Assembly: GCA_028583605.1 (NCBI GenBank)
Contig: CM053326.1
Span: 4,828,269 to 4,892,268 of the forward strand
Direction: 5' to 3'
DNA from: Dastarcus helophoroides
Lineage: Eukaryota; Arthropoda; Insecta; Coleoptera; Bothrideridae
Length of the DNA: 64,000 bases
Shown: one piece after another, positions 1-11,895 of the stretch
How the letters are laid out: every line of letters begins with the position of its first letter
Position numbering within the stretch: the stretch's first letter is position 1
Program-made: the position numbers and the translations under genes
The notes under the pieces: generated by a model
The model's input: the letters and a program-made list of their open reading frames with translations, nothing else
The model's database searches: none
What the model was told of the DNA's origin: nothing

Positions 1-2640
1 TAGAGGTTTTTGCTTTAACTTTGAAAAATTATAGTTATTTTCCAAATTTCACAGTTTGACTCGAAATCTCGACCTTTCTTGTAGCTTTTGGAAATTTTTT
101 AAATAAAAATTTTGTCTTTTTTTAAAAGGTGTGCTTTTTTTCTAGAAATGATGACTTTCTTACCTTATTTTCATTTTTTTTTGAAGAATTTGATTTTAAT
201 GCAAATTATGATGTTTCGAAATTTTGTCATTTGAAAATTTCCATTATATCTGTTTCTTGTAAAAATTTTGATTTCAAATTTTCGCCTTTTTATCGAAATT
301 TTAACATTTTTATAAATATCGATTTATTATTAAAAATCGCTTTCCAAAATTTCCAATTTTTAGAAGATCCCAATTTTATCCACATTCCGATCTTTTCTTC
401 AAACTGACTCCAAATTTTCAAGTGTTTTCCAAAATTTTGAATTTTTTTGTTGTAAATTTTATAAAATTGACTTTTCTATTTCGAACGTCTCGTTTTATTT
501 TCAAATTTAAATTTTTATCAAAATTTGACTTTTAAAATTTCGAGTTTTTTTGAATATTTACTCAGAGGAATTCGACTTTTTTTTTGTACAGATTGGGTGT
601 CCCAAAATGTATTTTTTGAAATTATTGACTTAAAAAATTTTTATTTTACTTGCTTTAAAAATGTTGACCCTAAATTTTGACTTTTCCTAGAAGTTTTTAC
701 TTTATATTTGAAAAATTATAGTTATTTTTTAAATTTCATAGTTTGGCTTTTTTTGTAGCTTTTGAAAATTTTTTAAATGAAAATTTCGTCTTTTTTTAAA
801 AGGTGTCCTTTTTTCTAGAAATGATGACTTTCTCACCTTATTTTCATTATTTTCTGAAGAATATGATTTTTATGCAGATTATGATGTTTCGAAATTTTGT
901 CATTTAAAAATTTCCATTATATCTGTTTCTTGTAAAAATTTTGATTTCAAATTTTCGCCTTTTTATCGAAATTTTAACATTTTTATAAATATCGATTTAT
1001 TATTAAAAATCGACTTTCCAAAATTTCCAATTTTTAGAAGATCCCAATTTTATCCACATTCCGATCTTTTCTTCAAACTGACTCCAAATTTTCAAGTGTT
1101 TTCCAAAATTTCGATTTTTTTTTGTAAATTTTATAAAATTGACTTTTTTATTGCGAACGTCTCCTTTTATTTTCAAATTTAAATTTTTATCAAAATTTGA
1201 CTTTTAAAATTTCGAGTTTTTTTGAATATTTACTCGGAGGAATTCGACTTTTTTTTGTACAGATTGGGTGTCCCAAAATGTATTTTTTGAAATTATTGAC
1301 TTAAAAAATTTTATTTTACTTACTTTAAAAATGTTGACCCTAAATTTTGACTTTTCCTAGAAGTTTTTGCTTTATATTTGAAAAATTATAGTTATTTTTT
1401 AAATTTCATAGTTTGGCTTTTTTTTGTAGCTTTTGAAAATTTTTTAAATGAAAATTTCGTCTTTTTTGAAAAGGTGTCCTTTTTTCTAGAAATGATGACT
1501 TTCTCACCTTATTTTCATTATTTTCTGAAGAATTTGATTTTTATGCGAATTATGTCTCAAAATTTTGTCATTTGAAAATTTCCATTATATCTGTTTCTTG
1601 TAAAAATTTTGATTTCAAATTTTCGCCTTTTTATCGAAATTTTAACATTTTTATAAATATCGATTTATTATTAAAAATCGAATTTCCAATTTTTAGAAGA
1701 TCCCATTTTTTATCAACATTCCAATGTTTTCTTAAAACTGACTCCAAATTTTCTAGTGTTTTTCAAAATTTTGACTTTTTTTGTAAATTTTATAAAATTG
1801 ACTTTTCTATTTCGAACGTCTCGTTTTATTTTCAAATTTAAATTTTTATCAAAATTTGACTTTTAAAATTTCGAGTTTTTTTGAATATTTACTCTGAGGA
1901 ATTCGACTTTTTTTTTGTACAGATTGGGTGTCCCAAAATGTATTTTTTGAAATTATTGACTTAAAAAATTTTATTTTACTTACTTTAAAAATGTTGACCC
2001 TAAATTTTGACTTTTCCTAGAAGTTTTTACTTTATATTTGAAAAATTATAGTTATTTTTTAAATTTCATAGTTTGGCTTTTTTTGTAGCTTTTGAAAATT
2101 TTTTAAATGAAAATTTCGTCTTTTTTCAGAAGGTGTCCTTTTTTCTAGAAATGATAACTTTCTCACCTTACTTTTATTATTTTCTGAAGAATTTGATTTT
2201 TATGCAAATTATAATGTCTCAAAATTTTGTCATTTGAAAATTTCCATTATATCCGTTTCTTGTAAAAATTTTGATTTCAAATTTTCGCCTTTTTATCGAA
2301 ATTTTAACATTTTTATAAATATCGATTTATTATTAAAAATCGAATTTCCAATTTTTAGAAGATCCCATTTTTATCAACATTCCAATGTTTTCTTAAAACT
2401 GACTCCAAATTTTCTAGTGTTTTTCAAAATGTTGACTTTTTTTGTAAATTTTATAAAATTGACATTTCTATTTCGAACGTCACGTTTTATTTTCAAATTT
2501 AAATTTTTATCAAAAGTTGACTTTTAAAATTTCGAGTTTTTTGACTATTTACTCAGAGGAATTTGACTTTTTTTTTACAGATTGGGTGCCTCAAAATGTA
2601 CTTTTTGAAATTATTGACTTAAAAGGTTCTATTTTTTTTT
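1..2640. repeat. Tandem array of ~660-690 bp AT-rich units
   Basis: The landmark GAAAAATTATAGTTATTT recurs at about 23, 710, 1380 and 2040 (spacings 687, 670, 660), giving nearly four copies. The first copy is cut by the window edge and the array decays after about 2620. Each unit is made of degenerate TTTTGACTTTT / AAATTTCGA-type words, so the plus strand is strongly pyrimidine-biased. Short ORFs inside repeat with the unit and have no coding features. I read this as satellite-like DNA. Confidence 0.9.
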
Positions 2641-3156
2641 CATTTTTACTTTTTGTACATTAGCTTTTTTTTGGAAATTTAGGCTTTTTTTCTGAAAATT
2701 CCAACACTTAGAATTTCAACGTTTCCCAAATTTAAACTTTTTTTCACAATTTTAACTTTTGGACATTTTTGGCACTTTAAACTATTTACTTTTGTTTTTA
2801 AAATTTTCACTTCTATCAGAATGTCTACTCTTTTTCAAAATTTTGACTTATTTTAAAAATCTCGATGTTTTTATCAAAATTCCGACTTTTTTAAAAGTAT
2901 GATTTACATTGAGGACTTCCACTTTAAAAAGTATTAATTTTTTGAAAATATCAAATTTTGACATTTTTCTTAAAATTGCTGGCTTAAATTCACAGAAATT
3001 AAAATTTAAATATTTAAATTTAGACTGTTGATATGACTTGAAATATTGGACTCAAATTAAAAATGTTAAAATTCCACGTTTTAAGATCCTGTTTTGAAAT
3101 TTCCATTTTTAATGGAATGAGATCAGTTTGGTCGCAGAAAGGTTAAATAAAATTAA
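2641..3156. other. AT-rich spacer, no gene seen
   Basis: T-rich continuation of the degenerate TTTGACTTTT words without a regular period. No ORF, transposon terminus or RNA gene recognised. Confidence 0.6.
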
Positions 3157-3262
3157 TAATGTTAATGATGTAACGAAGGCTTCCACGGCCAGAGTCAGTA
3201 CAGGATATACTTCTTCCGGGATTGGACCGTGTCAAAGAACTACTAAAAGGGTTCCAAGAAGA

Positions 3263-3580
3263 GTTCCGCCTCTGGCATGGTGGACATACTGAGTTACCGT
3301 GCTCTTCTGTCTAAACTTTCTTATCCTTTGTACCAATTTTCAATTCAGAAGAGCTTCGCCTCTGGTATGGTGAACATACTGAGTTACCATGCTCTTCTGC
3401 CTAAACTTTCTTATCCTTTGTACCAATTTTTAGTTCAAAAGAGGTTCGCCTCTGGTATGGTGGACATATTGAGTTACCGTGCTCTTCTGTCTAAACTTTT
3501 TTATCCTTTGTACCAATTTTCAATTCAGAAGAGTTTAGCCTCTGGTATGGTGGACATGCTGAGTTACCGTGCTCTGATGT
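3263..3580 (+). repeat. 90-bp tandem repeat (3.5 copies), open as a 30-residue repeat
   Basis: CTCTGG(C/T)ATGG recurs at 3270, 3360, 3450 and 3540, exactly 90 bp apart. Since 90 is divisible by three, the plus frame stays open and reads as a 30-aa repeat (MVDILSYRALLSKLSYPLYQ and so on) for just over three units. The repeat starts where the left inverted arm ends. I see no start context or domain supporting a real protein, so the open frame is probably a by-product of the period. Confidence 0.85.
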
Positions 3581-3662
3581 TTTGAAATTGGCCTTTTCAT
3601 TCTTTCATTTTTGCATATTCCCTCATTTTCCTCTTTTCATTTATTGTTTCTTTTCTTTGTCC

Positions 3663-3710
3663 CTGAAGAAGCCCCCTACGATGGTGGGCGAAACGTCGAA
3701 CACTTTTACT
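3663..3710 (+). ncRNA. Hammerhead-ribozyme-like motif (degenerate)
   Basis: The plus strand reads CTGAAGA, one extra A, a GCCCCC/GGTGGGC stem II, then GAAACGTC. GAAA-CG-U-C gives a two-base palindromic stem III and a C cleavage site, as in minimal Penelope-type hammerheads. The extra base before stem II and only partial stem I pairing make activity doubtful. Confidence 0.4.
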
Positions 3711-3765
3711 ACTTCTTTGACATGGTTCAATCTCGGAAGAAATACATCCTGTAATGTTAATGTTG

Positions 3766-5218
3766 CTTATCCATAAGAGACTACTATGACGGATAAATTA
3801 TGAAAAGTTCTAGAAAAAAAACCAATTATAACTCCCAATTTTTAAATTTCAAGAACAAAGTACCAATTTTTATTTTAAAGTAGATATCTTAGGTTTAAAC
3901 ATTTTTTAAAATTCACTAACAGTTTGTAGAGAATCAATGTCAATCAATTTCGATATTGAGAAAAATTCTAGCTAAAATTGGCTTTAGGAAAAAGACCAGT
4001 TGCAAAAAAATTAAACATCTGTGTTGGAGAAACATAAAAAGAAAACGATATTTTAACCTTAATTAACGAAAAAATCTGGAAAAATACCTTACGATTTTTG
4101 AGTCAAAATCTTTTAAAAAAAAATTAACGTTAAGCATCAAAAATTGGAAGGTTAAATTGAGAATTATTTGAAAAGCTTTACCATTTCATGTTTTTAAGCT
4201 ATAATAGAACATTCTACATTTCTTATTGAAATTTTGACTTTGAAATTTAAAATAGCAAGATTTTAACTCAAATTTTGGGAAAAAAGTCTCTATTTTAACA
4301 TTGACTTTTTAGAAAAATATAACGAATTATATGTAATCGTAAAGGTTTCAGAAAGTGCGGAAATTTTAAGAGAAATTCAGCCTGGAGAAAAAAAGTCCAA
4401 TTTTAAGATTGATCAAACTCGAGATTTCAAGGCAAAATTTTGGGCTTAAAGTCGAACTTTTTGGGAGAAAAACATTAAAAAAGTTTACAAAGAAAAGGCG
4501 AAATTTTAACTTACAACCTAAAAATGTGGTCGAAATTTTCAAAAAACGAAATTTCAAGATAGTTCAGAAATATTTTAGTGGATCACGAAGAAGCATAAAA
4601 ATTACCGGGAAATGACAAAAGAGTTTGGAAAATGCTGATATAGCAAAAAAATCTTTTTAGATTAGGAGTATTTATTGACGTGAAGAAGCACAAATTTTAC
4701 AACGGAAAGTATTGAAAGATATTTAATTTGTAATTGGAAAAAAAGTAATATCCAAAATCGTCAATAAATTGTTTTCTTGATAATTGTGGTTTTAACCTAT
4801 TAATGCCTATTTTAGAGTATTTTGCCTTTTTAATACCTTTTTTAGCTGTTCGTTTTGGCCTAATTCAATATTTTGCTGACCTTTTTACTTTATTTAATTG
4901 TGCCTAAAATCCGGTATCTAGTAATAACAATGGCAACCTATCTATAAACAAATTATACGCTTGCGCTAACTTGAACTTCATTAAACTAGTCCCATAGCAT
5001 GATTCAGCTGAATTGAGGTTTAAGCTTGACTCAACTCTTCTTGCAAAACAGGGGACGTCGGTTTAAGTACGGTTCAACTTTGAGCCAAACTTAAGCCTGC
5101 TTTGTAAAACCGGACCTAAGTAGCTACTTGGGGAATTGAGGTAAGAAGCGGGTGGCCCAAGAATCCTTCATTTTGGCTTTATTTCCTTATTTACTTAAAA
5201 AAATTAAAATAACGTATG
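3766..5218. other. AT-rich intergenic or intronic DNA, no gene seen
   Basis: About 1.45 kb. 3780-4700 is A-rich with words such as GAAATTTTAA. 4780-5200 is less biased and contains partially palindromic text (GGTTTAAGCTTGACTCAAC and a diverged inverse near 5080), possibly a decayed MITE. No ubinuclein continuation exon found on the minus strand. Confidence 0.5.
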
Positions 5219-5353
5219 TATTGGGGGTACAAATGGAAAACCGCGGTTTTTTCTCACGATTTGAGGCTTTATTGTGAAAAACTCGTTACATACTCATTCT
5301 TCAAAATAATTTCCATCGTTAGTTACAACTTTTTCCCATCTTTCTGGCAGCTT

Positions 5354-5814
5354 CTAAATTCCTCGGCGAAAAAACTGTACTTCTTTTGACGCGATCCACG
5401 AATCGATCCAATTTTTGGCCTCTTCGTAAGAACGAAAGTGCTGTCCGGCCAGGTCATGCGTCATCAATCGAAACAAGTAGAAATCAGAAGGGGCGATGTC
5501 AGGAGAGTACGGTGGGTGGGGTAGGACGTCCCATTTCAAAGTTTCCAGGTATGCTTTCTCGACCTTGGAAACATGTGGCCGAGCGTTGTCATGCAGAAGT
5601 ATCACCTTGTGCCTTTTCGAGTATTGTGGGCGTTTTTCTTTCAGCGCTCGGCTCAAACGTATGAGTTGCGTCCGATAGAGGGCTCCTGTAATGGTTTCGC
5701 CCGGTTGCAATAGCTCATAGTACACTACGCCGAGCTGGTCCCACCAAATACACAGCATCAGCTTCGAGCCATGAATGTTTGGTTTCGCTGTCGAAGTTGA
5801 TGCATGGCCGGGAA
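5354..5814 (-). pseudogene. mariner transposase, C-terminal half
   Basis: Resumes with GHASTSTAKPNIHGSKLM directly after the insertion. It carries the second catalytic Asp (LLHDNARPHVSK) and the third (YSPDIAPSD), with 34 residues between them by my count (DD34D). The WIASKE..FF terminus is near 5370. Together with the N-terminal block it is near full length. Confidence 0.88.
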
Positions 5815-8800
5815 GCGTGTTCCGCATATTGGATTTGCCTCTGGACTACAGAACCATGCAAGATATAAGCGTTCCAATTGGTTGTATCTGACATCATGAT
5901 CATGCACGCAAACGCCTTGGAGTAAAATACAATTGACAGTTGAGACAATACATTACTATTGATATACGTATTATTTTATTAATAATATTTTAGTTTTGTT
6001 ATTGATGTTTTGTATTTGTTTAGGCAGTAATTATTTGCATGTAGGACACAACTTTCGGATTGTTAGTTTAAATAGCTGTTATTGGAAAACATTTTAAATA
6101 GGACTTTGTAAACTTTTCGTTTGTTAAATGTGCCAGATTCAAAAAACTAACGCATATTAATGCATAATTTAAAAGAAGTGTGTGATTTACAAATTAATAT
6201 ACCTAACAGTGGATTGTGTGTATTTATATTATACAATAAAAAAAATCATATGTGGTTCCCGACTAATTTTAAGTTGAAAGAAATTACAATTTCTGAACAA
6301 TCTTCAAATTCGTCTTGGCATAAATTTGGAAAATGATGCAAAGTTGTGGCTGCAGGAATATAGCGAAATTACTAACACGAATTGGATTATTAAAAGTGGT
6401 CTTTACTCATACGTTTTTATTTTATAGTTAAAGTGAAACTTCTTAAGGTGCTTCGACCGACTTTTGATAGGGGAATAACTAATGGTTTGCGTAACATCAC
6501 GCTAATTCTCGTAGGCGACACGTTCTAATGTTTACAGTTTATTTACAGTTAGTTTTCTAAATGGATACCCTCTTTTTTTAGCTTTATTTTTGACAAATTC
6601 AAGATATTAAAAAGCTGTATTGATTTAAATTTTCTATAAAATGAATTTACATTATTTTATTCATTTTTCTGCCTAATAAACAGTGGCGGCTGGCGTATAG
6701 GCACTGTGGAACTGCAGCACCCCCAGTTCCGCTTACGAGTTTTTTTCTCAAAATTTTCTGAACACTTTACATTACACAATTTCTTTTTATAGAAAATTTA
6801 GGTTTCTTTCACAAGGTTACGACATTTAAAAACCTATTTTATTTTTAATTTTGATCAAAATCACATTTTTAAAAACTAGTTTTTGAAAATGTGATTTGGA
6901 ACTTTTCTAATAATTTTTCTGAAAGACTTCATTAAGTCTCCAGGAATATAAAAGATTGAATTTTGAGATTAACCCGAAATTTCTTAAAAAGTTGAATTTT
7001 GAAAAAAATATCGATACTTCGAAAAAATACGAATTTTAAGGAAAAAGTTGATGAGAATTTCACACAGAAAGTCAACTCTTGAAAAAAGTCGTTTATCAAA
7101 AGACGAATCTTGAAAAAAAAATCGAAATTTTGAAAAAAAGGCGAATTTCGAGGAAAAAAAATCAGATTTCCAGAAATAGAAAAGATTGGATTTTGAGATT
7201 AACCCGAAATTTCTTAAAAAGTCAAATTTTGAGAAAAATATCGAAACTTCGAAAAAATACGAATTTTAAGGAAACAGTTGATGAGAATTCCAGAACCATA
7301 AAGTATTTGATGAGATAAAGTCGAAATTTCGAAAAAAACACGCATTGTAACAAAAATGGCGAACTTTTGAGATGTGTTTTCAGGAAAAAGTGAAAATTTC
7401 CAAAAAAACGAATTTTTGAAAAAAATTCTAAATATCGAGATAAAGATCAAAATGTTGAGATAAAGATCACAATTTCGAGCAAAAGGCAAATTTTAATAAA
7501 CCAGTCGACATTTCTGAAAAGTTAGATTCTAAAAGTAGGAAGTTTTCAAAAAAAAAGCTCAATGTTAGGAAAAATAACGTAATTTCGAAAAGAAGGCGAA
7601 ATGTTGAGCAAACAGTTTTCAAGAAGTCACATTTTGAAACATAAATGGAATTAAGCGAATAAAATCGAAATTAAAAAAAAAACAATTTTCGAAAAAAAAG
7701 AGTTGAATTTTCAAGAAAAAGACGAATTTCGACGAAAACAATTTTCAGAACTTCACACAGGAAGTCGAACTTTGATAAAACAGAAAAATTTTGAAGAATA
7801 GGCATTTACGAAATCGAAATTTTGAAATTTTAGGGACTAAGCTTAGATTATTAAAAACATAAAGGATCATATTTCAACAAAAGATCAAAATTTCAAAAAA
7901 AGATCAAAATTTTGGTAAAATGATCGAAATTTTCAGAAAAACATGGAATTTCGAACAACGCAAATTATGAGAAAAATTCGAAATATCAAAAACAAATCAA
8001 AATTTCCAAAAACGAGCGCGAATTTTGAATTATTTTTTTTCAATATTCACTTGTATTTGAAAATTTCGAGTTTTTCTTGATACTTCTGCTTGTTCTCAAA
8101 ACTCTCCTTTTTTTCGAACATTCGACATAATTTAAAACTCAAAATTTTAAGAATAACTCGAAATTTCGAAAAAAGCTTTCAACTGATTTCAATTGATTGA
8201 AATTTCAAGAAAAAAGTCGAAATTAATAAAAACTCGAAATTTTTTGGAAGTTTGAAAAAAGGGAAAATTTTGAGAACAAGTCGAAGTATCAAAATTTTCT
8301 GAACACTTTTAATTACACAAATTTCTTTCAAAATGTCAACATTTTGAGAAAATAATTCCAATTTCAAGAAAAAATCTAAATCCAACTAACTCAGCTCGCA
8401 TTTTACTATTTCCCTAAAAAATAAGTTAATACTGTATCTTCGTCTTTTTACCTCAAATCTCATTTTGTTTAAAAATTTTGAGTTTTTTCAGATATTTCGA
8501 TTTTTTTTAGGAAATTTTGATTTTTTCTGCAAAGTTTCCATTTTTCTTAAATATTTTATAAAAAGAAATTTTCTAGAAATTTCCATTTTTCCAAAAAGTA
8601 AAGTTCTTAAAATTTCTTCTAGAAATTCCAACTTCTCCAGATTTTTCTTTGTGTTCCCCCAATTTGCTTTAAAAATTTTAAATTTTAAAAGTTTTTTCAC
8701 GACACTTTGACAATTTAAAGTTCATTTTATTTCGTGTTTTGACAAAAAATGTTTGGAAAAAACCCTAAAAGCTCTATAAAAATTTCAACATATTGAAAAG

Positions 8801-11034
8801 ATTTCGACTTTTTTGTAAAGATATTTCAAATTTTTTTTCAAATTTCAATTTTTTCTCCAAAGCACTTTGCTTTTTTCCCCTATGCAATTTAAACATTTTA
8901 TCCAAAAATTTTTTTTTGAAATTTCCAATTTTCCTGGAGATTTTATCTTTAAAATATTTTTTCTTGTAGACATTTTCATTTTTCTCTAATTTGTTTTGAG
9001 AATTTAAAAGTTTTTTAACGAAATTTTAATATTTTAAAGTTTATTTTATTTTGTAATTTTAAAAAGAAACTAAAAATTGTTAAGTATAAGTTTAGGAAAA
9101 ATAAACTTCAAATCTGCATAAAAATAAAAAAAAATTGGGAAAACTATTGAAATTTCAGGAAAAAATGAACCTTGCAAATTTCAACCTTTTTTACAATTTC
9201 ATATTTCTCTAAAAAATTACTACTACTATAGGACCAAAGAAAACTCTGAATCGAAATTTCCAATTTTTCTAGAAATGTTAAATTTATTCTTGAAATTCTC
9301 AAGTCCAAATTTAAAATTCAAATTTCGATAAAAAAAGATCGAAATTTAAGAATTATACTCAAAATTTCAAGAGAAAGCAGATCATATTTCTAGAAAAAGT
9401 TTCTTATTAGTAAACAACATTTTTCAAAAAAAATAACAGTTTCAGAATTAAAGAAAAAAAGTTTTTGTGAAATAAATTAATTGTCAGAAATATTCTTATA
9501 ATTTCAACTTTTAAAGTGGGAATTATTGAAATTTTGGAGAAAAAGAATCAACATTTTTAGAAGAGTCTCAAAATTTCGAAATTAAAATTAATTAAAATTT
9601 TGAAAGAAATTCATTAACAATTTACTGTTTTAATTTAATTTTTTTCTAGTAATTTTGAAGTTTCAGAGAAATTTTAAAAATCAAATATTCCAGCTTGAAG
9701 TTTTTTGTGATTAAAATTAAAATTTTGGCAATTTATATGTATATAAAATGCAAGTTTTTTTTTGAAATTTGTTTTAAAACTTTGCACAATTTTAAAAATA
9801 GAAATTTTTGTTATTAATTTTTTTAAATTCGAGTGTTATTTCGAAATTTTTCTCAAAGAAATGTAAAGGTAAATAGAAAAAGTAAAGCTAAAGTTATCAG
9901 AAAAGTCGAATTTTTAAAAAAAACCAAATCTAAAAAAATTTTGAAATTTTCATAGAAAGTCAAATTTTCAAAAGAAGATAAGGATTTCAATTTTTAAAAT
10001 GGTTGACATTTTCGATAATTTTGGGAATGTCAATGATAGAAGAATTTTTGAAAATATATCGACATTTAAAATAATTTGCAGAGTTTTTAATTAAATTTTC
10101 AAAGAAGCTGAATTTTTTGAATATTGTAGAAAACTCAAAATTATCGAAATATTCGTAATTATCAAAAAAGTTGAAATTTTAAAATGGTAAAATTTTGAAA
10201 AATTCGAAATTTTCAATAGTTCAATTTTGAAAAGGATCTTTTCTTTTAAGTCGAAGATTTAATAGGAAATGTTTAAAAAATGTATAAATAAAATTTTAAA
10301 AAAGTTTGAACTTTTCAAAAAAAAGTCAAGTTTTCAAAGAGTCGAAATTTTGAAAAAAAAGTAGAAGTTTTGAAATGGAGTCGAAATTTTACGAAATATT
10401 AGTCGAAAATTTCAATAAAAGGTTTTAAGAAATGTCTGACCTAAAAAAATCACAATTTTCAAATAAAGGATCGACAGTTTGCAAAAATGTTAAAATTTTG
10501 AAAATAATTAAAATTAACAAAATAGTCAACATTTTAAGTTTTCCAAAAATTTAAAATTTTAGAAGATGACTAAAATTTTGGAAAAGTAACGTTTTGAAAT
10601 GTCGAAATTTTCATTAGAAAATTTAAACATTTTAAAACGCTAAACATTGTCGCAGCACCCACATTAGTTGTGGCTGCGAGCCGCCACTGCTGATAAATAA
10701 CATTTTTCATTTACCCTTTGCCACACCTAGGGGAAAAAAGCAATATTAAAAAACCATACCAGAAGTTTTATGATGCAGACGCATCATATGAAAAGTATAA
10801 AAATTACCACTATTTCATGAAGTGATATTGAAGCTACAATTTCTTCCAATAGGATAGCTACTACACAACACAGTTATCAAAACTGCAATATTTACATTCA
10901 ACTAGGAATTAGGTACGGTCGAGAATATGTAAAAAATGGGCGTAAATTAAACACTCAATCATGACGTCAAAACCTACCAATTGGAACGCTCGTTTCTTGC
11001 CCGGTTCTGTAGTCCAGAGGCAAATCCAATACGC
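5815..11034. mobile_element. Long-TIR element with 9-bp TSD (Mutator-like?), nested in mariner
   Basis: Flanked by perfect 9-bp repeats GGCCGGGAA (5806-5814, 11035-11043). Inverted arms of about 80-90 bp (5815-5905, 10958-11034) share TATTGGATTTGCCTCTGGAC and TACAGAACC, with a small indel near the tip. Removing the nested hAT element leaves about 1.2 kb with no recognisable transposase. A 9-bp TSD with long TIRs fits Mutator-like elements, but that is inference. The host site read across the gap restores the mariner frame, which supports the boundaries. Confidence 0.7.
6681..10689. mobile_element. hAT-type non-autonomous element, 4.0 kb, copy 1
   Basis: Begins CAGTGGCGGCTGGCGTATAG and ends GAGCCGCCACTG, flanked by 8-bp CTAATAAA / CTGATAAA (one mismatch). 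8-bp TSDs and a CAGTGGCGG-type terminus indicate hAT. The interior has no transposase. It is AT-rich and built from degenerate GTCGAAATTTTGAAAAA words, purine-rich on the plus strand at about 6950-8030 and 9100-10600, pyrimidine-rich at about 8040-9060. A direct duplication of about 110 bp recurs at 6953 and 7189. The second copy is at 41309. Confidence 0.88.
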
Positions 11035-11577
11035 GGCCGGGAAATCCCCACGATTTTTTCCGCTTTGGGTTGTCGTAGTGAATTCACTTTTCATCGCTGG
11101 TCACGATGCGATGCAAAAAACCCTTTCTTTTTTGCCGTTGGAGGAGTTGTTCGCACGTGGAAAGGCGCCGTTCGATGTCCCTAGGCTTCAGTTCGTACGC
11201 CAATGTCCCTGTTTCTGGATCATTCCCAAGCATTTTAAGCGATGGGAAACGGCTTGTTGAGTCACGCCTAATGAAGTTGCAAGTTCCTGTTGCGTTTTAC
11301 AAGAATCTTCATCCAGCAAAGCTTCCAATTCAGCATCCTCGAACTTTTTTACGGGTCCGGGACGCTCCTTGTCTTCCACGTCATATTCGCCATTTTTAAA
11401 CTTTTGAAACCATTCCCGATACGTTCTTTCACTAATAGAACTCTCACCATAAGTTTCTATAATCATTCGACGCGCCTCAGCTGCATTGTTTCTCGAATGA
11501 AATGCAAAAATCAACACTTCCCGCAAATTACGCTTGTTCGGCTCGAATGTCGCCATTTTCACGTACGAACAAAACAA
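11035..11577 (-). pseudogene. mariner transposase, N-terminal half
   Basis: Starting near MATFEPNKRNLREV (about 11556), it carries two helix-turn-helix DNA-binding domains: AAEARRMIIETYG..SERTYREWF and TQQELATSLGVTQQAVSHRL. The first catalytic Asp follows in TSDEK. The expected Trp codon after EK is TGA (11084-11086) and the frame shifts near 11188, so it is dead. It breaks off at KKSWGFPG, where the long-TIR element inserted. Confidence 0.85.
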
Positions 11578-11895
11578 AGCACAGTAAAAATAGACAAACG
11601 AGATGATGTAGAGTTATTGATGGATGCCTCAGCTTGCTATATGACGTTTCTGATCGGACTTTTCTAACGATTTTCAATGCTGGCGCCATCTCTGGGAAAA
11701 CGGCGCTTTTCTATTTGTACTCCCAATATATTTGCACTCTGTTGTGCTTCTGACATGGAGAATATGCCACTGATATATAGACAAATTAAAAAAAAAACAA
11801 CAGAGGTTCATAGTTTACTTCTTGAGTTTTTTTTTTTTTTCGTCAATTAATTTTCGCTTTACTTGAAACAGTTTTGAAAATGAAAAACTAAAATA

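Larger units (their letters stand above)
3157..3765. mobile_element. Short inverted-repeat element with hammerhead-like motif (Penelope-like terminus?)
   Basis: A direct repeat, TAATGTTAATG(A/T)TG, lies at 3157-3170 and 3752-3765 and looks like a 14-bp target duplication. Inside it are inverted arms 3200-3249 and 3703-3752 (about 43 of 50 positions match by eye). Between them lie a 90-bp tandem repeat and a hammerhead-like core at 3663-3698. The layout (asymmetric duplication, inverted arms, ribozyme in one arm, about 0.6 kb) parallels the elements at 40757 and 52038. No reverse transcriptase is present, so it would be non-autonomous. Assignment to Penelope-like elements is inference. Confidence 0.55.
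5221..11726 (-). mobile_element. mariner DD34D transposon, split by nested insertions
   Basis: The ends TTGGGGGTACAAATGGAAAA (5221) and its inverse (to 11726) lie between TA dinucleotides (5219-5220, 11727-11728). Removing the 5815-11034 insertion and one TSD copy leaves about 1277 bp, the normal mariner length. The transposase runs on the minus strand in two blocks, 11577 to about 11035 and about 5814 to 5354. It sits in the intron downstream of ubinuclein exon 9. Confidence 0.88.

Noticed and set aside
129..2527. Short plus-strand ORFs in the first array
   Set aside because: They recur with the ~670-bp unit, are Phe/Ile/Lys-rich and follow base composition; no start context or domain.
6683..6740. 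tRNA or SINE origin of the GC-rich hAT tips
   Set aside because: The GC-rich patches are fully explained as hAT termini with 8-bp TSDs; no Pol III boxes.
1..11895. Downstream ubinuclein exons
   Set aside because: Scanned the minus strand left of the pogo element and outside the transposons; no spliceable block in the required phase with ubinuclein-like sequence was convincing.
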